Positions 17,370 to 25,880 of a DNA stretch of 64,000 nt are shown here, one piece after another. Under the pieces are notes generated by a model, which was not told the origin of the DNA, did not search any database, and worked only from the letters and a program-made list of their open reading frames with translations. The DNA is from an uncultured Litoreibacter sp. (GTDB lineage: Bacteria > Pseudomonadota > Alphaproteobacteria > Rhodobacterales > Rhodobacteraceae). The translations under genes were made by a program, and so were the position numbers. Location: positions 366,359-430,358 of the forward strand of contig CANLVO010000002.1 of assembly GCA_947494645.1 (NCBI GenBank), in the 5' to 3' direction. How positions within the stretch are numbered: the first letter of the stretch is position 1; every line of letters starts with the position of its first letter.

Positions 17370-19168
17370 GTATTGGCCTCAAAAAGCTCGGTCATTTCAA
17401 ATTTGCTGACGTCCACCAGCCCCAGATCAGAGATCCGTAATTCTGGTATGACGACCAGCGCCAGCAGCGAATGCTGCATGTACGCGTTGTTCAGGGTGCA
17501 GCCGCAGGCCTGCATGGCTGCGACCATTTTGTCCGCCTTGGCAGCGACATCTTTTGCGGGGCTATCGCTCATCAATCCCGCGATTGGCAATTCAACCAAA
17601 GCCAGTTCTGCACCGTCTTTCCACACGGTCACGCCGCCACCAACCTCACCCAGACGGTTCGCCGCCTTGGCCATCATCTCGCGCGATGTGCCGATGACAA
17701 TCATGTGGTGGCTGTCATGCGCGACAGTAGACGCCATGGCCATCTCGCCCTCATAGCCGAACCCTTCGACCAGAGCATTTACGACAGTTCCCGTAGACCG
17801 GTGACGTTCGACCAGGGCGATCTGAGCGATACCGCTCTGCGCAGCGACAACACCGTTTTCTGCCCTAACTTCCCTTTTTAGAGCCTTGGTCGGCGCTTGA
17901 TTCTCGACAACACCGATGACATTCGCCGTCAGCTTATCCACGCCATCTGGCTCTGTGATCACAAAATCATCGCCTGTGAGCTGCTTGCCCAGATGGACAG
18001 TATTGCGTGCGGTCTCAGGCCAATCGAGATGCGGGCATTCAGTTGTGATCACACCATCCTTAGCCACGGTCAGGCCACGCGCGATCACCTGCTCAATCGG
18101 CAATGTGGTCAGGTCTGACGTCAAAATCACATCCGCCCTACGCCCCGGCGCAATCGAGCCCAGTTCACGCTCCAGACCGAAATGCGTGGCAGTGTTGATC
18201 GTGGCCATCTGCAACGCAACCAGCGGGTCGCATCCGCATTCAATCGCATGGCGCACCACCCGGTTCATATGACCGTCATTGACCAAAGTGCCGGAATGGC
18301 AGTCGTCGGTGCACAGAACGAACCCGCGCGGGTCCAGACCCTTCTCGGTCACCGCTGTGATCTGCGTTTCCACGTCATACCAGGCCGACCCCAGCCGCAT
18401 CATCGACCGCATCCCCTGCCGCACCCGCGCAATCGCGTCGGCCTCGCATGTGCCCTCGTGGTCATCGGCGGGGCCACCGGCGGCATAGGCGTGAAAGTTC
18501 GGCCCCAGATCAGGCGAGGCGTAGTGCCCACCCACCGTCTTGCCTGCTTTCTGCGTCTCCGCAATTTCCGCCAGCATCTGCTGGCTGCCATTCACAACAC
18601 CAGGGAAATTCATCATCTCCCCCAGCCCGATGATACCGGGCCACGACATCGCCTCAGCCACATCGTCGGGGCCGATTTCATAGCCGGTCGTCTCAAGACC
18701 CGGCGCAGACGGCGCGCAGCTGGGCATCTGCGTAAAGATCGAAATAGGCTGAATTAGACCCTCATCATGCATCAAACGCACGCCGTCCAACCCCAGCACA
18801 TTCGCAATCTCATGCGGGTCGGTGAACATTGTCGTCGTACCATGCGGAATCACGGCGGCGGCAAACTCGGCCGGCGTCAGCATCCCGCTTTCGATATGCA
18901 TATGCCCGTCGCAAAGACCCGGGATCATATACCGGCCACGGGCCTCGATGATCTCGGTCTTGGGTCCGATGCAATGCGACGCATCCGGCCCGCAATAGGC
19001 AAACCGCCCTTCCGCAATCGCCAGATCATGGTTTTCCAGCGTCTCCCGGGTGTGCACATTCACCCAAGTCCCGCCCCGAATAACAGTGTCCGCAGGCTCG
19101 CGTCCCGCCGCCACAGCCACCAGCCGCGCCGCGCAGTCCGCCCAAGTTTTCAGTGAGGTCTGTTCCAT
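17366..19168 (-). CDS. ade: Adenine deaminase
   Basis: Amidohydrolase-superfamily enzyme that converts adenine to hypoxanthine and ammonia. 600 residues, with the metal-binding DGHMHIESGM motif, TDPHEIANVLG, the ligand-bearing TDDCHSGTLV segment and the C-terminal domain with VAHDSHHMIVIG. The ATG at 19168 gives the normal family length; the in-frame upstream region is part of an antisense overlap with the aldolase gene and has no family match. It is transcribed divergently from the aldolase-like gene and is the first gene of ade-amn. Confidence 0.95.
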   Translation of the reverse strand: MEQTSLKTWADCAARLVAVAAGREPADTVIRGGTWVNVHTRETLENHDLAIAEGRFAYCGPDASHCIGPKTEIIEARGRYMIPGLCDGHMHIESGMLTPAEFAAAVIPHGTTTMFTDPHEIANVLGLDGVRLMHDEGLIQPISIFTQMPSCAPSAPGLETTGYEIGPDDVAEAMSWPGIIGLGEMMNFPGVVNGSQQMLAEIAETQKAGKTVGGHYASPDLGPNFHAYAAGGPADDHEGTCEADAIARVRQGMRSMMRLGSAWYDVETQITAVTEKGLDPRGFVLCTDDCHSGTLVNDGHMNRVVRHAIECGCDPLVALQMATINTATHFGLERELGSIAPGRRADVILTSDLTTLPIEQVIARGLTVAKDGVITTECPHLDWPETARNTVHLGKQLTGDDFVITEPDGVDKLTANVIGVVENQAPTKALKREVRAENGVVAAQSGIAQIALVERHRSTGTVVNALVEGFGYEGEMAMASTVAHDSHHMIVIGTSREMMAKAANRLGEVGGGVTVWKDGAELALVELPIAGLMSDSPAKDVAAKADKMVAAMQACGCTLNNAYMQHSLLALVVIPELRISDLGLVDVSKFEMTELFEANT

Positions 19169-19265
19169 GTACCAATTGTCATGACTAAACGGGGCAGTGC
19201 AAGTCGCAAAAACGCTAGCGCAGTTGCAACCGGCATGATTACGTAGATCAACACGGGAGGACGCC

Positions 19266-20015
19266 ATGGACGGTACACGCAACAACATCGAACATTGGGA
19301 AGAACGCGTCGATTTGGCCGCTGCCTTTCGCTGGACGGTGAAGCTGAACATGCATGAAGGGGTGTCGAACCACTTCTCCCTCGCCATCAACGACGATGGC
19401 ACCAAGTTCCTGATGAACCCCAACCAGATGCACTTTTCGCGCATCAAGGCCTCCGACATGCTGGTTATCGACGCCAATGATCCGGCAACACTGGAAGGTC
19501 CAAACGCCCCCGACCCCACCGCTTGGGGCCTGCATGGCGGGCTGCACCGCCACTGCCCCCACGCCCGCTGCGCCATGCATGTGCATTCCGTGCACGCCAC
19601 CGTTCTGGCCTGCATGAAGGACAAGATCCTCCCCCCGTTGGAGCAGAACGCGGCGATGTTCTACGACCGCCAGGTGGTCGACGACAATTACGGCGGGCTG
19701 GCGTTTGAAGAAGAAGGCGAGAGATGCGCGCAGCTGTTTGATGACCCCAAGAAGAAGGTCATGATCATGGGCAATCACGGCATCATGGTCATCGGCGATA
19801 CCGTCGCGGAAACCTTCAACCGCATGTATTTCTTCGAACGCGCCTGCGAGGTCTATATCCGCGCATTACAAACGGGCCAGCCGCTTGCGATCTTGCCTGA
19901 CGACATCGCAGCGAAGACTGCCGACGAGATCGAAAACTACCCTGAACAAGACATCCGACATCTGGCAGAGCTGAAGGCGATGCTGGACGAAGAAGGCTCT
20001 AACTACGCTGAGTAG
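19266..20015 (+). CDS. Class II aldolase/adducin family protein
   Basis: 249 residues with the class II aldolase fold. Metal-binding histidines are visible in CAMHVHSVHATVL (HVH) and in the later GNHGIMVIG block. The N-terminal GVSNHFSLAI is the phosphate or carbonyl-binding loop. Members cleave or isomerise sugar phosphates or act on other hydroxy acids; this subgroup has no sure substrate. GGGAGGA precedes the ATG. It is 12 bases before an acyl-CoA dehydrogenase gene, so it is probably the first gene of an acyl-CoA catabolic operon. Confidence 0.88.
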   Translation: MDGTRNNIEHWEERVDLAAAFRWTVKLNMHEGVSNHFSLAINDDGTKFLMNPNQMHFSRIKASDMLVIDANDPATLEGPNAPDPTAWGLHGGLHRHCPHARCAMHVHSVHATVLACMKDKILPPLEQNAAMFYDRQVVDDNYGGLAFEEEGERCAQLFDDPKKKVMIMGNHGIMVIGDTVAETFNRMYFFERACEVYIRALQTGQPLAILPDDIAAKTADEIENYPEQDIRHLAELKAMLDEEGSNYAE

Positions 20016-20027
20016 GACCATTTCCAC

Positions 20028-21188
20028 ATGCAATACGGCCTGAACGAAGAGCAGGAGATGATCGTCTCCACCGTGCGCAGCTTTGTAGAAAAAGAGATCT
20101 ATCCGCACGAAGAACTGGTAGAACGTACCGGCGAAGTCCCCGCCGAGATCGCGCAAGACATCAAGCAGAAAACCCTCGATCTGGGCTTTTACGCCTGCAA
20201 CTTCCCGGAAGAGGTCGGCTGCGCTGGCCTGTCCCATGTGGATTTCGCCTTGGTGGAACGCGAACTTGGCCGCGGGTCCATGGCGCTGAACCATTTTTTC
20301 GGGCGTCCGCAAAACATCCTGATGGCTTGCGAAGGTGACCAAAAGGAACGCTACCTGATGCCCGCCGTGCGTGGCGAAAAAATGGATGCGCTTGCGATGA
20401 CAGAACCGGGCGCAGGCTCTGATGTGCGGGGCATGAAATGCAGCGCCGTGCGTGACGGGGGCGATTGGGTGGTGAACGGCACCAAACACTTCATCTCAGG
20501 CGCAGAGCACGCGGATTTCATCATCGTCTTCATCGCCACGGGAGAGGATCAAACCCCGCGCGGCCCCAAGAAGCGGATCACCACGTTCCTTGTGGATCGT
20601 GGCACGCCGGGATTCACCATCCGCGACGGCTACAAATCCGTGTCGCATCGGGGCTACAAGAACATGATCCTCGAATTTGACGACTGCCGCTTACCTGACG
20701 CACAGGTGCTGGGTGAGGTAGACGGTGGCTTTGCCGTGATGAATGAATGGCTTTACGCGACACGCATCACCGTGGCTGCCATGTCCGTCGGACGGGCGCG
20801 GAGGGTCTTTGACTATGCGCTGACATACGCCGCTGAGCGTGAGCAATTCGGCCAGCCCATTGGCAAGTTCCAGGGCGTCGGATTCCAGATTGCCGATATG
20901 ATCACAGAGATTGACGCCGCCGATCTGTTGACCCTCGCCGCAGCAGACCGGCTGGACAAAGCGATGCCATCCAACCGCGAAATTGCCTCTGCAAAGCTTT
21001 ATGCAACCGAGATGCTGGCCCGCGTCACAGACGCGGCCATTCAAATACATGGTGGCATGGGCCTGATGGACGACTACCCGTTGGAGAGGTTCTGGCGCGA
21101 TGCGCGTGTCGAACGCATCTGGGACGGCACCTCTGAGATTCAACGCCACATCATCGCCCGGGACCTCTTGCGTCCGCTCGGCGCTTAA
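20028..21188 (+). CDS. Acyl-CoA dehydrogenase family protein
   Basis: 386 residues with the usual ACAD pattern: helical N-terminus, the flavin block AMTEPGAGSDVRG (123-135), middle beta-domain, AEREQFGQPIGKFQGV and the C-terminal IQIHGGMGLMDDYPLERFWRDAR. The segment that normally carries the catalytic Glu (YEGT) reads WDGTSEIQ, so Asp366 takes that place, and the alternative base position used by isovaleryl-CoA dehydrogenase is Thr. The substrate is unknown; the CaiD-like and ADP-forming ligase neighbours suggest a carnitine-like or short-chain acyl-CoA. Confidence 0.9.
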   Translation: MQYGLNEEQEMIVSTVRSFVEKEIYPHEELVERTGEVPAEIAQDIKQKTLDLGFYACNFPEEVGCAGLSHVDFALVERELGRGSMALNHFFGRPQNILMACEGDQKERYLMPAVRGEKMDALAMTEPGAGSDVRGMKCSAVRDGGDWVVNGTKHFISGAEHADFIIVFIATGEDQTPRGPKKRITTFLVDRGTPGFTIRDGYKSVSHRGYKNMILEFDDCRLPDAQVLGEVDGGFAVMNEWLYATRITVAAMSVGRARRVFDYALTYAAEREQFGQPIGKFQGVGFQIADMITEIDAADLLTLAAADRLDKAMPSNREIASAKLYATEMLARVTDAAIQIHGGMGLMDDYPLERFWRDARVERIWDGTSEIQRHIIARDLLRPLGA

Positions 21189-21223
21189 GCCAGCGTTAAG
21201 GTTAATGGCCTCCGTTTCGACGT

Positions 21224-21256
21224 GCCTTCGGCGAGGATATTTTTGAACATGGGAAG
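21224..21256 (+). repeat. Intergenic inverted-repeat element, left copy
   Basis: This 33-base stretch contains CGAGGATATTTTTGAACATG and ends GGGAAG. It is nearly the reverse complement of 21393-21426. The GAGGATATTT core is, from memory, a common intergenic sequence in Rhodobacteraceae genomes. It is 35 bases past the acyl-CoA dehydrogenase stop. Confidence 0.6.
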
Positions 21257-21392
21257 ACAAGACCTTCTCCAACTGCGCGGTCCAGCGCCTTGTCCGATCT
21301 TCGCGGCCAAGGCGCCTTCCCACGTTGCGGCCATCGGCGTCCCCGCCTGTACCGCCCCTCAAGAAAAGCGCGTTAACCCTAATATTTCGTTA

Positions 21393-21426
21393 CTTCCCAT
21401 GTTTCCAAATATCCTCCCCGAAGGGC
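21393..21426 (-). repeat. Intergenic inverted-repeat element, right copy
   Basis: Read on the minus strand this copy contains GGGGAGGATATTTGGAAACA and ends TGGGAAG. It mirrors the left copy with a few mismatches and ends 8 bases before the start of the acyl-CoA ligase gene. The 136 bases between the copies hold no convincing gene. Confidence 0.6.
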
Positions 21427-21433
21427 CGTTTTG

Positions 21434-23455
21434 ATGCAGCCGCTGCTCCGCTTGTTCAATCCTTCCTCAGTCGCCGTGATAGGGGGCGGAGCATGGGGGG
21501 AGGCTGTGCTGGATCAGGCGCAGAAGTTCGGCTTCAAAGGCGCGCTCTATGCTATCCATCCCAGCAAAGCTGAGGTTGCCGGCGTCAAAGCCTGGCCCGG
21601 TGCACATCTGCTGCCAGAATCGCCAGACGCAGCCTTCATCGGGATAAACCGAGAAGCCACCGTTGGGGCCGTAGAGCGGTTGCGGAAGAAAGGTGCCGGC
21701 GGTGCGATTTGTTTTGCGTCAGGATTTGCAGAAGCCACGGCAGAAGATGCCACTGGCGCTGACGCACAGGAGCGTCTTCTGCGTGCCGCTGGCGACATGC
21801 CGATCCTTGGGCCGAATTGCTACGGTTTCATCAATGCGCTGGACCGTGTCGCGATCTGGCCTGATCAGCATGGAATGCAGCCGGTTGAACGCGGCGTCGC
21901 TATCTTGACCCAGTCCTCGAACATTTCGATCAATCTCACGATGCAGGCGCGCAGTTTGCCCATTGGTCTCATGATAGCGTGTGGAAATCAGGCGCAGCTC
22001 AGTCAGGCAGAACTGGCCGAGGCCCTTCTTGACGATCCAAGGGTCACTGCAATTGGAATGCATATCGAAGGGTTCACCGACTTACGCGGCTGGGAACGGC
22101 TTGCGCAGAAAGCCCATGCCAAGGGCATCCCAATTGTCGCGCTTAAAGTTGGGGCATCTGAACAGGCGCGTCAGGCAGCCGTGTCACATACCGCCTCCTT
22201 GGCTGGTCGAGATAGCGGAGCACAGGCTCTGCTGGATCGGCTTGGAATCGCTCGGTGCAGGTCGCTTTCGGTTTTCATTGAGACTCTGAAGCTGCTGCAT
22301 TTCGCCGGTCCCTTGCCTTCCAACCAGATCTCTTCTGTCAGCTGTTCGGGCGGGGAAGCCTCGCTCTGCGCCGACCTTGCGCAGGAAAACGGGCTGGAGT
22401 TCCCTCCGCTGGAGACAGGACAGATAAAGGACCTGCGGGAGGCGCTGGGCTCGAAAGTCGCGCTGGCCAATCCGCTTGATTACCACACCTATATCTGGCG
22501 CGACGCCGAGAAAATGGCGGCAGCATGGAAAGCCATGGTGTCGCCGTCCGTTGCCATATGCTTGCTGATCGTCGATTTCCCCCGTGCTGACCGGTGCAAC
22601 CCCTCCGACTGGGACTGCGCGATCGACGCCGCGATTGCGGTGAAGGCGCAATCCGGCGGCCCCGTCGCGATGATTGCCAGCCTGCCCGAGTTGATGCCCG
22701 AAGACATCGCTGCCCGGCTGGCTGAGAACGGCGTCATCCCGATGAACGGCCTTGCCGAAGGGTTGCAGGCCATCGCTACGGCGGTGAGACGTCAGCCGCA
22801 GGAAGGCGCGTTGTTGCTACCAGGCGCGGACAGAGACGCAAACCTGATCACCGAAGCCCAAGCCAAACGCGCGCTCTGGGCGTATGGGTTGGCCGTGCCG
22901 AACGCGGTCATCAACGAGGATCGGAAGGCCACGGGCCAGCTCTCGGACCTGGCCTTTCCGGTCGTGGCCAAGGTGCAGGGGCTTGCCCACAAGACCGGCG
23001 CAAACGGCATCGCGCTGGGGTTAACCAACCCTGATGACGTCGCGGATGCCCTCAACACCCTCGCCCCTGGCCCCGTCCTGATCGAAGAGATGGTCGATGA
23101 TGTCATCGCCGAGCTGCTCATCGGCGTTCTGCGCGACCCGGCGCATGGCTTCGTGTTAACCATTGGCGCGGGCGGTACGCTGACGGAACTGTGGCAGGAC
23201 ACGGCATGTCTGCTGGTCCCTGCCAGTGACGCGCAGATAAACGAGGCGCTTAATAGGCTTCGCATCGCGCCTTTGCTCAGCGGCTACCGCGGGAAGCCAC
23301 CCGCGGATCGCAAGGCCATTCTGGAGGCTATTCAGGCGGTTCAGTCCTATGTCATGGACCATGACGACAGCCTTGAAGAACTTGAGATCAACCCCCTTCT
23401 CTGCACCGCATCCGAGGCGCTGACCGTGGATGCCTTGATACGGAAATCCCCATGA
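21434..23455 (+). CDS. ADP-forming acyl-CoA synthetase (acetate--CoA ligase family, fused alpha-beta)
   Basis: 673 residues. The N-terminal CoA-binding Rossmann domain (NPSSVAVIGGGAWGEAVL), the succinyl-CoA-synthetase-like middle with the phospho-histidine at about residue 252 (AVSHTASLAGRD) and a C-terminal ATP-grasp domain (FPVVAKVQGLAHKTGANGI to EELEINPLL) are all present in one chain. The family makes acyl-CoA from acid, CoA and ATP with ADP and phosphate as products, or runs in reverse. ATG at 21434; the TTG one codon earlier is less likely. It overlaps the next gene by four bases. Confidence 0.9.
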   Translation: MQPLLRLFNPSSVAVIGGGAWGEAVLDQAQKFGFKGALYAIHPSKAEVAGVKAWPGAHLLPESPDAAFIGINREATVGAVERLRKKGAGGAICFASGFAEATAEDATGADAQERLLRAAGDMPILGPNCYGFINALDRVAIWPDQHGMQPVERGVAILTQSSNISINLTMQARSLPIGLMIACGNQAQLSQAELAEALLDDPRVTAIGMHIEGFTDLRGWERLAQKAHAKGIPIVALKVGASEQARQAAVSHTASLAGRDSGAQALLDRLGIARCRSLSVFIETLKLLHFAGPLPSNQISSVSCSGGEASLCADLAQENGLEFPPLETGQIKDLREALGSKVALANPLDYHTYIWRDAEKMAAAWKAMVSPSVAICLLIVDFPRADRCNPSDWDCAIDAAIAVKAQSGGPVAMIASLPELMPEDIAARLAENGVIPMNGLAEGLQAIATAVRRQPQEGALLLPGADRDANLITEAQAKRALWAYGLAVPNAVINEDRKATGQLSDLAFPVVAKVQGLAHKTGANGIALGLTNPDDVADALNTLAPGPVLIEEMVDDVIAELLIGVLRDPAHGFVLTIGAGGTLTELWQDTACLLVPASDAQINEALNRLRIAPLLSGYRGKPPADRKAILEAIQAVQSYVMDHDDSLEELEINPLLCTASEALTVDALIRKSP

Positions 23456-24234
23456 TAGACCATATAAAGACGCATCGCGATGGCCCCATCTTGTTGGTGA
23501 CGCTGGACCGGCCCAAGGCCAACGCAATTGATTTGGCGACCTCGAAAATCATGGGTGACGTCTTTGCCGATTTCCGCGACGACCCCGACCTGCGCGTCGC
23601 TATCATCACAGGCGGGGGCGACAAATTCTTCTGCCCCGGCTGGGATCTCAAAGCGGCTGCGGACGGTGATGCGGTCGATGGCGACTACGGGGTTGGCGGC
23701 TTTGGTGGGTTGCAGGAGCTACCTGGCCTCAACAAGCCGGTCATCGCCGCCGTTAACGGTATTGCCTGTGGCGGCGGGCTCGAGCTTGCGCTCAGCGCTG
23801 ACATTATTCTGGCCGCCGATCATGCCAGCTTTGCCTTGCCGGAAATTCGCTCTGGCACCGTCGCAGACGCCGCCTCCGTTAAGCTTCCCAAGCGGATCCC
23901 TCACCATATTGCGATGGAATTGCTGTTCACCGGGCGCTGGTTTGACGTGGAAGAGGCGCATCGATGGGGTTTGGTGAACGAGATCGTCCCGCAAGCCCAA
24001 CTGATGGACCGTACATGGGAGATGGCCCGCCTGCTCGCCTCCGGCCCACCGCTGGTCTATGCGGCGATTAAGGAAATCGTGCGTCATGCGGAAGATCACA
24101 GCTTTCAGGACACCATGGACATGATCACTGGCCGCAAGTTCGAGACCGTGGATAGGCTATATTCCAGCGAAGACCAGCTGGAAGGCGCGAAAGCCTTTGC
24201 AGAGAAGCGTGACCCTGTATGGAAGGGGCGCTAG
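23452..24234 (+). CDS. Enoyl-CoA hydratase/isomerase family protein, carnitinyl-CoA dehydratase-like
   Basis: 260-residue crotonase-fold protein. The oxyanion-hole segments are FCPGWDLKAAADGD and ACGGGLELALSADIILAA, followed by ALPEIRSGTVADAASVKLPKRI. The general likeness and the GWDLKAAA stretch resemble CaiD, which interconverts crotonobetainyl-CoA and carnitinyl-CoA, but other short enoyl-CoAs are possible. It starts within the ligase stop (ATGA) and its TAG stop overlaps the stop of the convergent methyltransferase gene by four bases. Confidence 0.85.
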   Translation: MIDHIKTHRDGPILLVTLDRPKANAIDLATSKIMGDVFADFRDDPDLRVAIITGGGDKFFCPGWDLKAAADGDAVDGDYGVGGFGGLQELPGLNKPVIAAVNGIACGGGLELALSADIILAADHASFALPEIRSGTVADAASVKLPKRIPHHIAMELLFTGRWFDVEEAHRWGLVNEIVPQAQLMDRTWEMARLLASGPPLVYAAIKEIVRHAEDHSFQDTMDMITGRKFETVDRLYSSEDQLEGAKAFAEKRDPVWKGR

Positions 24235-24854
24235 GCTTTCTGAAACACCGCGATCAGGGCTTTGTCATCTGCATGGTCATCTGTGCGGCTGTCGTCATAG
24301 ATGATCGTTTCGTGCAGTGTTAGACCCTGTATCTGGTCTTTCAGCGCGTCGAATTTCGCGGCAAAGCCGCGGGCCTCGAAATGTTCAGCGTTGATGGATA
24401 ACGCAAAGACCGCATTCGGGCGCGCGACGCGCAGAAGCTCGTCAAATGCCTCTGGACCGACATGGCCATGCGTGAATGTGCCTGCGCTCACAACGCCGCT
24501 GTAAACCTCATCTTCAACGCCCAAAACGGCGGTCAAATCGCCCTCGAACAGGTTCTCGTAACAGTCTTTGAGGGCAGCCTCCGCCAGCATCGCGGCAGAG
24601 ATATCGGTGCCGTCGATTAGCTTCACGCCCAAATCGCGCAGCGCTTCCCCGACAAGACCTGTGCCTGCTCCCACATCAAGAACCGGGCCTTGCCCATCCG
24701 CGCGTACGAAGGCTTCCGCCACCGCTTCCGGCATCTGGTAGCCAGAAGCTTTGGCAAAGGTTTCGTCATAGGTTTCGGCCCAGTCACTATACAGCTTCAA
24801 CGAATCCTCAGGCGATTGCAGAGCGTAGGCGCCGTCCAGATCAGGTTTTGTCAT
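24231..24854 (-). CDS. Class I SAM-dependent methyltransferase
   Basis: 207 residues with a Rossmann-type methyltransferase fold: motif I VLDVGAGTGLVGEAL, the acidic loop IDGTDISAAML, and motif post-I FEGDLTAVLG. The N-terminal SLKLYSDWAETYDETFAKASGYQMP is typical of Williams-Beuren or TPR-linked small-molecule methyltransferases. The substrate is unknown. Its ATG overlaps the serB stop (ATGA), so it is co-expressed with phosphoserine phosphatase, but no functional link is obvious. Confidence 0.87.
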   Translation of the reverse strand: MTKPDLDGAYALQSPEDSLKLYSDWAETYDETFAKASGYQMPEAVAEAFVRADGQGPVLDVGAGTGLVGEALRDLGVKLIDGTDISAAMLAEAALKDCYENLFEGDLTAVLGVEDEVYSGVVSAGTFTHGHVGPEAFDELLRVARPNAVFALSINAEHFEARGFAAKFDALKDQIQGLTLHETIIYDDSRTDDHADDKALIAVFQKA

Positions 24855-25726
24855 GTCACAAACTCCTCAGCGCTATAGCCCTGCAGAAAAAGAAGGGCCG
24901 TCAGGTCACCATGGTTAACACGAAACCCTGCCTGCGCCTGCACAGAAGGTTTCGCATGAAGCGCCACGCCCATGCCCGCGCGGGCCAGCATGCCCAGATC
25001 ATTTGCTCCGTCACCAACTGCCAGGACCTCTTTATCCGACAATCCCAGCTTGGCTGTCAGCTCATCCAGCGCCTCGACCTTGGCCTCTTTGCCAAAGATC
25101 GGTGGGTGCACATCACCCGTCAGCGTTTCACCTGTGATCACAAATTGGTTTGACCGGTGTTCATCAAAGCCAATATGCGTAGCCACGGGGGCCGTAAATG
25201 CAGTAAAGCCGCCTGACACCAATGCCGCGTAGCCCCCATGCGCTTTCATGGTAGACAAAAGCGTCTTGCCGCCGGGGGTGTAGGTGATCCGCTCGGACAA
25301 AACAGTGTCTATTACAGACGAATTTAGCCCTTTTAGCAGCCCGACCCGCTCGCGTAATGCGCCTTCAAATGCGATCTCACCATTCATGGCGCGTGCCGTG
25401 ATATCTGCGACTTGCGCCCCCACGCCTGCAACATCTGCTAGCTCGTCAATACATTCCTGCTGGATCATCGTGCTGTCCATATCCGCCAGCAAAAGGCGCT
25501 TACGACGGCCCACAACGGGGTGCACCAAAACATCGAGATTCAAAGCCTGCAGGTCAGCCCAAACAGTCTCCAGATTGTCGGGAACACGGTCGAGGGCAAA
25601 CTCCGCCGCGACGTCCGGCATCAGCCAAATCGCATCTCCACCGCCCCAGGCATCGCGCAGCGACGTGACCAATGCGGGCTCCAGAACCGGGGTCTCGGGA
25701 GAGGTTAATATCGAGGCGATATACAT
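24851..25726 (-). CDS. serB: Phosphoserine phosphatase
   Basis: Last step of serine synthesis: phosphoserine to serine. 291 residues with an N-terminal ACT-like domain (about 1-70) and the HAD phosphatase domain: nucleophile motif ADMDSTMI (D82, D84), VSGGFTAFTAPVA (motif II serine) and AVGDGANDLGML (acidic motif). The ATG at 25726 gives the family-like MYIASILTSPE start; an ATG at 25741 is possible. It is divergent from serC with a 154-bp shared region and is followed by a methyltransferase gene. Confidence 0.94.
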   Translation of the reverse strand: MYIASILTSPETPVLEPALVTSLRDAWGGGDAIWLMPDVAAEFALDRVPDNLETVWADLQALNLDVLVHPVVGRRKRLLLADMDSTMIQQECIDELADVAGVGAQVADITARAMNGEIAFEGALRERVGLLKGLNSSVIDTVLSERITYTPGGKTLLSTMKAHGGYAALVSGGFTAFTAPVATHIGFDEHRSNQFVITGETLTGDVHPPIFGKEAKVEALDELTAKLGLSDKEVLAVGDGANDLGMLARAGMGVALHAKPSVQAQAGFRVNHGDLTALLFLQGYSAEEFVT

Positions 25727-25800
25727 CGGAAAACGGGTCCTCATAGAGAGTGTCGCAAAAAGCGCGTCATCCGCCGCTATAGCCCCCAATTAAATCTTGT

Positions 25801-25860
25801 GAAAGCCGCAAGCGCCGGGTAACAGCGCAGGTGGGACACCCTTCCCCAACGAAGGGCATA
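25801..25860 (+). ncRNA. Candidate structured leader of serC (serC-motif-like)
   Basis: Between serB and serC the plus strand can form GCGC(25812-25815)/GCGC(25825-25828), GGTG-GGA-CACC (25830-25840) and CCCTTC-CCCAAC-GAAGGG (25839-25856); the last two share bases and are alternatives. From memory, a conserved RNA called the serC motif occurs upstream of alphaproteobacterial serC genes and has a similar CGCAAGCGCCGGG stretch. The GAGGATA ribosome binding site follows just downstream. Confidence 0.5.
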
Positions 25861-25880
25861 TATCTGTGAGGATACCACTG

